This document shows, piece by piece, positions 8,531 to 16,600 of a DNA stretch of 41,208 nt. A program made the position numbers and the translations under genes. Source of the DNA: Blastocatellia bacterium (lineage in GTDB: Bacteria > Acidobacteriota > Blastocatellia > Chloracidobacteriales > Chloracidobacteriaceae); NCBI GenBank assembly GCA_019695185.1, contig JAIBAN010000072.1:1-41208 (forward strand). The letters are read 5' to 3'. The notes below the pieces were generated by a model. The model did no database searches. It was given only the letters and a program-made list of their open reading frames with translations, and had not been told where the DNA came from. Each line of letters begins with the position of its first letter. Within the stretch, counting starts at the first letter, position 1.

Positions 8531-8660
8531 ACCTTTCAGGAGGTCGCCGCCAGTCGCTGAAAGGTAGTGGTAACTAGCTGAACCAGAATCAGTTAGCGTG
8601 AAAACCGGGGAGCCGGTTTTCTGCCCGGGCCAACCGGCACTGTTCCGCGTGAGGGAACTG
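8531..8660 (+). promoter_or_regulatory. Cluster of consecutive stem-loops with alternative pairings, upstream of the recombinase
   Basis: In 130 bases: ACCTTTCAG (8531-8539) with CTGAAAGGT (8557-8565); CTAGCTGA (8574-8581) with TCAGTTAG (8589-8596, one G-U); GAAAACCGG (8600-8608) with CCGGTTTTC (8613-8621); GTTCC (8642-8646) with GGAAC (8654-8658). The third stem competes with GCCGGTT (8612-8618) pairing to AACCGGC (8632-8638), so two folds exclude each other. This could be a leader RNA controlling the recombinase or an arm-type recombination site. It resembles no RNA family I know. Confidence 0.45.
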
Positions 8661-8734
8661 TATGCGTTTACCTGTTTTTCCCATTTTTCAACGTTTTTTT
8701 CCCTGGGCAGAGCCTGGGTAGGGGGAGGTATGTC

Positions 8735-9703
8735 ATGGCAAGTTTGAGTATTCAAGCCGGTGTTGGTGTTCTTCGCGGATTGGAATTACGGGCCGGGGAT
8801 TTGTTTTGTCCGGGTGATTCCCGGCATCAGGCAAAAACCAAAGCCAGGGAAAATGGTCAATTGACCTGGGCATTTTCCGATGGAATCATTCGTTCTCATG
8901 GAACGCTCAAAACCTATTGGCCGATCTGGGTCCGGTTTGCCAAGTGGGCGCGAACCAAATACAGCATTCACAAATGGGGGCAACTGGTTGCTGCTTCCGA
9001 GAAACTGGCCTCGGAATATTTGCACCAGCGGTTGAGCTACTCGCCCTCGACATTGACCACGGAACGCTCGGCGTTGCGCATGTTGTTTGGCCAGCGGGAG
9101 CTGGCCGCCACGGTTTCAGTTCCTTCACGAACCGGAGTCACACTCAAAAAATCCCGTGTCCCGGCCAAACGCGATGCACAATTTAATCCTGCCAATTGGC
9201 AAACCATGCTGAACTTTGCGCAGGCAGTCGGCACCCGCCGCAACGAGTTGCGACACCTGCGGGTGATGGATGTGCAGTGCAATGAAGCGGGCATTCCGAT
9301 TTCGGTTTTGCTTGGCGCGCACAGTTCAGCCAAAGGCGGGAAAGTGCGTACGGTTCTTTTATTGCCTTATCAGCGGCGCGCTGTTTCTCTTGCATTGGCG
9401 GAAGCCACAGCGCGTGGTGCGACAGCGGAAGCACTTTTGTTTGAACCGAAAATTGACCGGGAAACCAAACAGCCATTGCCGCTGGCACGGGTCCCCAGCC
9501 GGTTGGATGTCCATGCCCAGCGCCACGAATTTGCACGGGACCTCTATCAGCGGATTTCCGGTGAGCCGTTGCCACCGCCTCATTCCGAGGGCCGGTTGAA
9601 ACCCGGAACCATTGATAGGACAGCGGCAGGAGAAGTGGCCGTCAGGCTGGGACACGGGCGGCACCGGATTGATACGGTCGTCAAAAATTACCTGCGGCGT
9701 TGA
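8735..9703 (+). CDS. Tyrosine recombinase/integrase
   Basis: 322 residues from the ATG at 8735, preceded by GGGGGAGG. An N-terminal SAM-like core-binding domain (HGTLKTYWPIWVRFAKWAR... SPSTLTTERSALRMLF, about residues 50-120) is followed by the catalytic domain. The full active-site set is visible: R168 (GTRRNELRHLR), K200 (SAKGGKVRTV), H260 and R263 (VHAQRHEFA), H307 (LGHGR) and nucleophile Y319 (VKNYLRR) at the extreme C-terminus. These enzymes cut and rejoin DNA at short sites. On a plasmid the job could be dimer resolution, cassette integration or element excision. It stands alone, with structured DNA on both sides: a hairpin cluster upstream and a 16-bp inverted repeat 55 nt downstream. 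Those are candidate target or regulatory sites. Confidence 0.9.
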   Translation: MASLSIQAGVGVLRGLELRAGDLFCPGDSRHQAKTKARENGQLTWAFSDGIIRSHGTLKTYWPIWVRFAKWARTKYSIHKWGQLVAASEKLASEYLHQRLSYSPSTLTTERSALRMLFGQRELAATVSVPSRTGVTLKKSRVPAKRDAQFNPANWQTMLNFAQAVGTRRNELRHLRVMDVQCNEAGIPISVLLGAHSSAKGGKVRTVLLLPYQRRAVSLALAEATARGATAEALLFEPKIDRETKQPLPLARVPSRLDVHAQRHEFARDLYQRISGEPLPPPHSEGRLKPGTIDRTAAGEVAVRLGHGRHRIDTVVKNYLRR

Positions 9704-9758
9704 ATGCAGGTTGGCGAATTTGAAATTTGGTGACGGGGTTTTTGAGAGAACCCGTGCT

Positions 9759-9846
9759 GGACGGTTTGGCAAAAATGCGACTTCGAAGCAAGCGGCTGTG
9801 AAAGCACCATCCGTTTGATGGAGCCCCGTGTTTTGCCAAACCGTCC
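9759..9846. repeat. 16-bp perfect inverted repeat downstream of the recombinase gene
   Basis: GGACGGTTTGGCAAAA (9759-9774) and its exact reverse complement TTTTGCCAAACCGTCC (9831-9846) enclose 56 bases. Inside, CCATC-cgttt-GATGG (9808-9822) can form a second hairpin. Placed just after a tyrosine-recombinase gene, it may be an attachment or resolution site with inverted recombinase-binding arms. It lacks integron attC core motifs (GTTRRRY). Confidence 0.65.
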
Positions 9847-9903
9847 GGTCAGTAACAGATTTCCGTTTCACTTTTTACCCATCTGTGAACAAGTTCACAT
9901 TCA

Positions 9904-10290
9904 TCAGATTTGCAGAAGCGCAGTCAATCGAAGAATGTCCGGCTGATTATCAGGCTGACAGTGACGAAGCGGTTGCACCACTTCACCTCGTTGAATCCAA
10001 AATGTCTCGCCCCATCCGTGCAAAGAATTGGCAAAGAATCCGAGCCGGGTTTCTTCGGTCAGGATGTCGTGGTTGACCACCAGCAGTTTCAGTTTGTCCG
10101 GGAGCGTGCAACCTGCAAGTGTCTCCGTCAAACAGGCCAGACTTTTGCGGGAGGGTGCGCTCCAGACAGCCAGCACCAAAAGGATGGAGCACTCCAGCTC
10201 ATGAATTTTCAACTCAGCTTCGGATGAGATGACAACCACCCGGTTCATTTCCAACCGGCTGTGGTTGCGTACAATTGAGCTAAAATCCAT
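9904..10290 (-). CDS. Small protein of unknown function, possibly a degenerate thioredoxin-like fold
   Basis: 128 residues from the ATG at 10288-10290 (AGGA 8 nt upstream); a start three codons earlier is possible. The middle reads like a thioredoxin-type core: a strand (ILLVLAVWSAPSRKSLACLTETL) where the CxxC would sit, a strand KLKLLVVNHDILTEE, and GWGETFWIQRGEVV resembling the cis-proline and following strand. The catalytic cysteines are absent, so it would not be a redox enzyme. The resemblance is visual and weak. It follows the 222-residue protein gene on the same strand (101 nt gap), so the two may be co-transcribed. Confidence 0.5.
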   Translation of the reverse strand: MDFSSIVRNHSRLEMNRVVVISSEAELKIHELECSILLVLAVWSAPSRKSLACLTETLAGCTLPDKLKLLVVNHDILTEETRLGFFANSLHGWGETFWIQRGEVVQPLRHCQPDNQPDILRLTALLQI

Positions 10291-10391
10291 TTGTTCCATC
10301 CTGGCGAATCAGGTTTCCGGATGCAGATCAGTTGGCATGGTACATTCAAATTCAACGGATGGCAGCCAGGTGGTTTGTGAGTAAAACTGTC

Positions 10392-11057
10392 TCAACCTTC
10401 TGCCGTCTGCCATTTGGAATGCGGCCTGGTGATTCCGAAATCCTCGTCAATTTTGCGGACCAGGAGCGGGGCTCTGAGTGCATCCAGCCTGACGGCCCAA
10501 TCCATCACCCTGATTAACAATTGTTGCAAATCCTGCTGGACCTGCCGCAGGTTTTGTTCAAATTCGGCAGGCGTGACTTCAATGAAAAACTCATCCTCCG
10601 GCTGGTTGTCAGCAGGATGAACGACCGGAGCGGGATGTTCCATTTTGCCGGACCACACCCGAAATCCGCTGGCATGACGTTCGACACCGGGGAACGGGTC
10701 ATGTCCCATCCACGGACCAGGACCACCCTCGTAACAATGAACCCATTCCCACCACGTCTCAAGACCACAGCAACAACTGGGACAAATGGTTCTCCCGGTG
10801 TGCGGTTCCGTGACCCGAATCCCGCCGCTCAGAATGAGCCCATCCGCATCAATGATTTTTTGAAACAGTTCGGAAATGGAAAGTGACAGCTCCTCAATCT
10901 GAAATCCACTGATGAGGGCGACCAGCAATCCGACTTCCTCGTCGGTGAGATTTCCATCCACCCGAATCAATTCGGGCCAGACCTTAGGCAAAACTGGCCA
11001 AGGCGGAGCATCCATTTCAACCGGACACTCAAACACTGCTTCAAAAATTGGTATCAT
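10392..11057 (-). CDS. Cysteine- and tryptophan-rich protein of unknown function
   Basis: 221 residues from the ATG at 11055-11057 with GGAGG about 7 nt upstream; a longer frame to 11096 lacks a site. The middle has a distinctive motif: TICPSCCCGLETWWEWVHCYEG (split as CPSCCCGLETWWEW then VHCYEG), then GPWMGHDPFPGVERH and FRVWSG. The last third is helical (FEQNLRQVQQDLQQLLIRVMDWAVRL). I have the impression that proteins with a CCGLE-W-W...GPW.GHDP...E....RVWS pattern occur widely as orphan hypotheticals, but I cannot name the family. An immunity-type or DNA-associated role is possible, given toxin genes on both sides, but nothing in the sequence proves it. Confidence 0.65.
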   Translation of the reverse strand: MIPIFEAVFECPVEMDAPPWPVLPKVWPELIRVDGNLTDEEVGLLVALISGFQIEELSLSISELFQKIIDADGLILSGGIRVTEPHTGRTICPSCCCGLETWWEWVHCYEGGPGPWMGHDPFPGVERHASGFRVWSGKMEHPAPVVHPADNQPEDEFFIEVTPAEFEQNLRQVQQDLQQLLIRVMDWAVRLDALRAPLLVRKIDEDFGITRPHSKWQTAEG

Positions 11058-11184
11058 TTGAAAACCTCCATTGAACCGGGTTTCATTCTGCCACACTCAG
11101 CAGGTTGCACCATTGAACAAAACTGTGACCAAATTGTTTGGCTTGGGTTCAACCCCAATCAATTTTTTCTATTTGGAATTCCTT

Positions 11185-11436
11185 ATGCCAGAATCCAATT
11201 CCCTCAATTACGAGACGGTGCTTGACTACATTCGGAATTACAGTTTGCGCGAGCCGGGTCCTTACGATGTGAACGGTGTCATTCATTTGATGCTGGCTGC
11301 ACTCGACAACCTGCGGGAAGTGGCTATTCCTGCCGACCTCGACCAATTGGGCGAATCCGTCACCGAAGAACAACGTCAGCAACTGATTGCCATGGGGCGT
11401 TTTTTGGAAACCTATGTCCCGGAGGATGATCAGTAA
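11185..11436 (+). CDS. Small acidic protein of unknown function
   Basis: 83 residues from the ATG at 11185; GGAA about 9 nt upstream is a weak site, and longer starts up to 11071 read poorly. The product is acidic and probably all helical (YETVLDYIRNYSL, VNGVIHLMLAALDNLREV, SVTEEQRQQLIAMGRFLETYV). No family recognised. It is divergent from the 10392-11057 gene and lies 90 nt before the DUF3179 selenoprotein gene on the same strand. Co-transcription with that gene is possible. Confidence 0.5.
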   Translation: MPESNSLNYETVLDYIRNYSLREPGPYDVNGVIHLMLAALDNLREVAIPADLDQLGESVTEEQRQQLIAMGRFLETYVPEDDQ

Positions 11437-11526
11437 CCGGAGAGAACCGCTTCCGGTCTGACGGGAATTCACTCCAAAACCGCTTTCCATCAGGCAACCC
11501 AACTCCTTTTTCAAACAGACAATTCC

Positions 11527-12780
11527 ATGATTCCAACCATTTTCAAAACCTTTGGTTCACGCCATCCGAACCTGCTTTTTGCCGGACTCCTGGCCGTGTG
11601 TGTACTGGCACTGGCGTTTGTGTTCACGCCCGCCTGGGTGATTCAGCCCTTCAGAGCCCAATCCCGGTCGGAGGTTGCGTGGTCCTTTTGGCTGCGCCGC
11701 TGGTCGCCTGCCGTCACGGTGGTCCTGGCCGGAATGGCCGGGCCTCTGACCGTCTGGCTCTGGCCGCAGTTGCACCGGAAGCGGACCAAAGCGGTGGCGC
11801 TGTTATGCCTGGCTCTGACCGTGGGCACCGTCGCCCTGTCCCGTTGGAATCACTTTGAAACCATGTTTCACCCCTTGCCCCAGCCGGGCTACGCGCCGGT
11901 GGCCGCCAGTGATTTTGTGGCGGATTCGGACATGGTGCTGGCGGTGGCCATCAATGGTGACCGGGTGGCCTACCCGGTCCGCCAACTGGCCTACCATCAT
12001 ATTGTCCAGGATGTGGTCGGAGGAGCGCCGCTCGCCGTCACCTATTGAACACTCTGCCACACCGGTCTGGTGTGGGAGACAACCGTTGCCACCCAGCCAC
12101 TGCATTTCCGGCTGGCCGGCATCAACAATCAGAACTTCATCATGCAGGATACGGAAACCGGTTCCTGGTGGCAGCAAATCAACGGTGCTGCCTTGCATGG
12201 CCCACTGGCCGGTCAGACCTTACGACCCGTTCTGGCGGATGAACTGTCCTTTGGCGTCTGGAAACGGGAAGCTGCTGCGGGTCGGGTGCTGCGCCCGGAC
12301 CCGCAGCTTTTAGCCAGCGGAAAATACGCCTCGGCGGATTGGGAAACCCGGATGCGCACAACATCGGTGGTCACGCCCCAGGTTCCGGGAGACTCCTTTG
12401 CCCCCAGAATGCTGGTCGTAGGCGTGCAGCTTCAGGGGCAGGCCCGGGCCTATCCGATGGACCTGCTGGCACGCCAGAAACTGGTGTTGGATTCCCTCAA
12501 TGGAAAACCACTCCTGCTCGTGACCGGTGCGGATAGCAAATCCGTCCGGGGGTTTGAACGGAAGGTGGCCGGGCAAACCCTGGAATTTTTTGTCCGGACC
12601 GACAGTGCCAATCTCATTCTGCTGGACAGCCAAACCGGCAGCGAATGGGACTTCACCGGCAAAGCCATCCGAGGCCCGCTGGCGGGCAACCAACTGACCC
12701 CGCTACCGGTTTTGAAGGATTACTGGTTTGACTGGAAAACCTACCACCCGGAAACGACTGTTTTCCAAGACGGGGGGTAA
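11527..12780 (+). CDS. DUF3179 membrane protein with in-frame TGA, probable selenoprotein (Sec174)
   Basis: Read through the TGA at 12046-12048, the frame gives 417 residues ending at TAA 12778-12780. Three hydrophobic segments (about residues 15-38, 60-82, 86-105) precede a DUF3179 domain: DMVLAVAINGDRVAYPVRQLAYHHIVQDVVGG, then the site that in the family reads TYCPLC. Here it reads TY-(TGA)-TLCHTG, so TGA replaces the first cysteine of a CxxC pair, giving U174-T-L-C177. Homology continues without a frame change (DTETGSWWQQINGAALHGPL; final YWFDWKTYHPETTVF), so this is not a truncated gene. A SECIS-like hairpin with a GGUCU loop follows at the right distance. The activity of DUF3179 is not known to me; UxxC suggests redox chemistry facing a membrane. 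A nonsense mutation is the alternative. Confidence 0.88.
12052..12078 (+). promoter_or_regulatory. Bacterial SECIS-like hairpin after the Sec codon
   Basis: CCACACC (12057-12063), loop GGTCT (12064-12068), GGTGTGG (12069-12075) form a perfect 7-bp stem. CTC (12052-12054) and GAG (12076-12078) extend it beyond a two-base bulge containing U. The loop starts 18 nt after the first base of TGA. The GGUCU loop sequence is the one bound by SelB in E. coli fdhF (established knowledge). Confidence 0.8.
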
Positions 12781-12792
12781 CACTCATTTTTG

Positions 12793-12810
12793 ACTGGCTG
12801 AACCAGTTTT
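12793..12810 (+). terminator. Possible weak terminator after the DUF3179 gene
   Basis: ACTGG-ctgaa-CCAGT followed by TTT, 13 nt after the stop codon and between convergent genes. Stem is only 5 bp and the T-run is short. Confidence 0.3.
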
Positions 12811-12910
12811 CAATCAAGTTGGGCTTGTTTTGTGTCGGGTCAGTTGAGCTGTGCATGACCAGTTCAATTTGCACTTCAAATGGGATGGAAAAACAACGAG
12901 CATTTTAAAA

Positions 12911-13654
12911 TTAACGACATTGGCCTGTTGAGTTCCAGAAGGATTCCATTTCCTCTGAAGTCCAAATATGGCCATCAATTTTATCGACATAAGTAAAAAT
13001 TGCATTGGGGTAGAGATTTTTTAGTTCGGGGAGAAGTGAATAGTAAGTCCACCACATATGACTTTCTCCATCAAATCCAATCGGGCCATAAACCCGATCA
13101 GGCTTGGTTTGTTGGATGCGCTGTAATTCCACCGTTCCAATCCGGTCGGCTTCCGCCCGTGAAATTTTTGGCTCCCGATACTGCGCCGGAATGGCCAACC
13201 CCCATTTCGTGTACTTCTTAATAAATTGAAGCAGTTCCAAAGCTTGTGAAAGCGGCAGATTCAACCCTAAAAAACGCAGACCTGATTTTTTAAGGCGTGC
13301 TTGAAATTCAGGGTGGCACAACATTGGAATCTTTTCCGCCCAATTTCCCCAATCTGGTATTTCCTCACATTCATCACTCACATAAATGTCATAGCTTGCC
13401 GTGACGTACTTTTCTTCCGGTGGTTGGGGGTCCCGATAACGAATCGGCATCACAAAGCCCTTGCCACCGAACTTTCCCAAGAACTCAAGCAACTCGGTGG
13501 CAATGGATTGGTCCAGGTTCAACCCCAGAAAACCCTGGGCAGGATGAAGCAAACGCGGATGAAAATCAGGCTGTCCCAGTTCAGGTATTACTTCCAGCCA
13601 GTTTCCCCAATCTGGTACTTCCCGGCAGCCAACTCCGATAAACACGTCAAACAT
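12911..13654 (-). CDS. Probable immunity protein for the Rhs toxin, with internal duplication
   Basis: 247 residues from the ATG at 13652-13654 (GGAG 9 nt upstream), starting 32 nt after the Rhs stop codon. That is the usual place of a cognate immunity gene in polymorphic toxin loci. The first 175 residues are two copies of one module: FDVFIGVGCREVPDWGNW...FLGLNLDQSIATELLEFL...GFVMPIRYRDP, and YDIYVSDECEEIPDWGNW...FLGLNLPLSQALELLQFI...GLAIPAQYREP. The last part (YGPIGFDGESHMWWTYYSLLPELKNLYP) is unrelated. I know no family name. By analogy with contact toxins it would bind and block the cysteine-peptidase-like tip in the cytoplasm. Base composition matches the AT-richer toxin tip rather than the Rhs core, as expected for a toxin/immunity unit acquired together. 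Confidence 0.65.
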   Translation of the reverse strand: MFDVFIGVGCREVPDWGNWLEVIPELGQPDFHPRLLHPAQGFLGLNLDQSIATELLEFLGKFGGKGFVMPIRYRDPQPPEEKYVTASYDIYVSDECEEIPDWGNWAEKIPMLCHPEFQARLKKSGLRFLGLNLPLSQALELLQFIKKYTKWGLAIPAQYREPKISRAEADRIGTVELQRIQQTKPDRVYGPIGFDGESHMWWTYYSLLPELKNLYPNAIFTYVDKIDGHIWTSEEMESFWNSTGQCR

Positions 13655-13686
13655 ACCAACTATCTCCAAAAACCAAATGTTTGGGT

Positions 13687-16600
13687 TTACCTCTTCAGGA
13701 TGACGGCTGCTCCTGTCATCGCTTTTTGGAAATCATTAAGAGGAACTTTATAGGCTGAACCTGTACTTACAGGCAAAGGATCCCTCACCAGCACACCGGA
13801 AGGCAACACCCCATCAACCACAACTGCATGCTGCTTGAACCCAGTATTTTCAGTTGCTATCCCAACGATAGCTGGCTTTTCAACTGTAGCAATCGCCATT
13901 TGTTGAGGAGTAAACCCTTGTTTCACCAATTCCGCTTCAACCCCGACTCTTCCTAAAACAGTAGGTGCCATAGTGATGTCATAACCATCACCTGGCTTAT
14001 AACCCGATTGATACTCAAACCCCTGGCGAAAGACTGATTCAGGTAAATTCGGGTTGTTGACCACTGTCCGGCAGGATGTCGGCACACATGTATCCGCGGT
14101 TGACTGACCAAAGACAAGTCTTCCAAATTCTTCCGGATTATAGGGTAGCGTGTTGCTGAAAGCAGGTTGGTCTGGGCCCTGGTAAAAATTATTGGCCCCT
14201 TGCGGGACAGTTGTTGCCGGGACTCCATCCGAGAATATGGTGGTAAACCCTCCACCTCCAGCAAATGGCCTTACTACGGATCCAACCGCTGCCGTGGTGA
14301 TGACATAGTTTCCCGCTTGTTCCCCAGCAACATAGCCAAGCCGATAGTTGAGGTCCTGCGACGGCAAGGCACGCCCACCTTCAACCAAAGCGTTGAGAAA
14401 GTCACCAGGGTCGTTGAGGATGAAATAGGCATCATAGTAGTTCTGCCCAATCCGGTTGAGCGGGTTGATGATGAAGGTGTCCAACGGATGGGTTACCCCA
14501 TTGACTAGGGAAGTCAAAAAGCTTCGTTCGGCATCTTCAAACCCGTTGATGAAACCCCGTGCCCGCGCCCGCGAAACGATCCCGTAGCTGTGGGTTTCCA
14601 GAAAATCCAGATACCCGTTGAGACGGGCGTTGAGGTCGTCCAGCCATTTGATGCCGGTTGGTTTCTCCGGAATGTAATTGTCATTGCCCCGGTAGCGCGG
14701 CGCGGCTCCGGCAGTCGGTTGCGGCAGCCCGCTGGTCGGACGGTTGAGCAAAGGCCGATACCCGCTGGTGTTCGTCGGGCGGTGGTTGGACGGGCGCGGC
14801 TGTGGGTCGTTGCCTTCCTGTAAGACCAACCCTTTGGAGCCTTTCGTGTAGGTCGGTTGCAAATAATCGTCGTCCTGCCCCAGGAGCCGCACCGTGACGC
14901 TCTCCCCGCTGGTTTCTTCAGCCCGTTGCCGAGACGGTTCCAGGTCCACAAAATCAGGCACGCGGGACGGATTCTGCGGATTCTGAGCTGCCAACCCTGA
15001 CGGGTCCTTGAACTCAATCGGGTTGGAGAAGGCATAGCTGTACGGACTCAACGTCCGGGGGTCAGCCGCATTCTGTAATTGGTCGGGGGCCATGAACGCA
15101 CCCAGAGCCGGGTCATAGAACCGGGTTCCGTTGCCCATGCTGTACATCCCGGTTTCTTCGTCAAACCGCTGCTGGGTGAAGGTATGACGGTTGGCGCTGC
15201 CTGCGAGCGGCTGGTTCCCCCGCAATTGGCCCCAGGCATCGTAGCGGAGCGACTGCACCACGATGTTCGTGTCCGTGTTGAGGACATTCGCCGTGCTCCC
15301 CAGATTGTTCCAGAGGTAGCTCAGGTTCGTCCGCGTCGGTCCGGCTTCGCTCCGGCAGAGCATGTCCCCGTTGCCCCAGACAAAGTTGGCCTGTGGAGCC
15401 AGCGCGTTGTCCCATTCCGCCAGAATCCCGTCGCCGTCGTAGGTCGTTTTGGTGACCTGCCCGCCTGCTTCCTGCCGGATACGCCGTCCGGCATAGTCGT
15501 ATTCATACAACCCGACCGTCTGTCCGGCAGGGTTCACCACCTTCCGCAGCGTGTCCCGGATGTCGTAGGTGAACTGGGTTGTCTGGGCTGCTCCACCGTT
15601 GACCTCGACGGCTTTGCTCGTGACATTGCCGTCCGCATCGTAGCCCAGCGTCGTGGTCGTCAAGGTATTGGATTCAAACACCCGCTCCAGCCGCCCGCGT
15701 GGGTCGTAGCTGTATGTCCGGTTGTAAGTGACCGCCCCGGTTGCCGTTTCCGTCTGCCGCTGGCCCGTGTAATCCGTGTAGGTGTAATCCACCGCATAAT
15801 TGCTGTACTGCGCCCGCGTCAGCCGGTTGTTTGTGCCAAAGCTAAAGGTCTGGACTTCACTCTGGCCGTTTTGGGTTTCGGTCAGCGTAATGACTTTGGG
15901 CGTCTCCTGATAGGCCACCTGATAGCGTGAAAGCGTCTGCCCTCCGGCTGTCTGATTGTGGACATCCGTCACCCGCCCGGCATTGTCATAATTGTAGCCG
16001 CAGGTGGCTTTGGTCTGCCCGCCTGCCTGGACAGTGATTTGCTGCACCAAGTCATCCGCGAAATACTGGTAGCTCGCTCCGCCGTAGGGACTCGTCACCG
16101 TTTGCAGCCGGTTCAACGGGTCATACGTGTAATTGATGTCATTCCCCACTGGGTCGGTCACCTTGCGCCGCAATCCGGTGTCAAAGTAATCAAACTGGAC
16201 TTGCTTGCCGAAGCGGTCCGTCTCGCTCGCCACCCGGTCAAAGGCGTCAAAGGTCCGGCTGTGCGTGAAGGAACTGCCGTCCACCCGCTGCTCCGTCACC
16301 GTCCGTAACTGGTTGCTGGGGCTGTAATCGTAAGCAAACTCCCGCACCACTGGCCCAAAACCCTGGTCGGCGACTGCCGGGTAGCGTTTCAGAATCTGCT
16401 GCTGCAAGGCGTCGTAATCAAAGGTGATTTCCTGCCCGCCGCTGTTGGTCAGCCGCGTCACACTCCCGTTGACGTTGCGTTCATAGTCCTCCGTAAAGAG
16501 CGGGCTTGACTGCTTGGGCTCAACCCGGTTCCCGCCGCCGCTATTGCACACCTCCTGGGCAAACTCCTGGTACCGCCGCAACTGCCCCAGAATGTTGTAC

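Larger units (their letters stand above)
7476..8734. other. Long non-coding region before the tyrosine recombinase
   Basis: About 1.26 kb without a convincing gene. Roughly 7560-8200 is AT-rich with no codon pattern; overlapping frames on both strands there lack ribosome sites and family features. From 8230 the composition becomes GC-richer and hairpins crowd together (8331-8362 and 8531-8660). A plus-strand frame starting near 8227-8239 contains four cysteines but also encodes the hairpins, so I do not call it. Possible contents are a recombinase regulatory region, an attachment site or a structured RNA. Confidence 0.5.

Noticed and set aside
8227..8577. Plus-strand 116-codon frame before the recombinase
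   Set aside because: It has an acceptable ribosome site and four cysteines, but it also runs through the 8331 hairpin and the first stem of the cluster, and the protein matches nothing I know.
8531..8660. tRNA or selC gene
   Set aside because: No acceptor stem, CCA end or TpsiC motif in the hairpin cluster; I saw no tRNA anywhere in the window.
9759..9846. Integron attC site
   Set aside because: Arms lack GTTRRRY/RYYYAAC core sites and there is no cassette array.
12046..12048. Stop codon splitting the DUF3179 gene into two genes or a pseudogene
   Set aside because: Same frame continues with strong family similarity, TGA falls on a conserved Cys and a SECIS-like hairpin follows.
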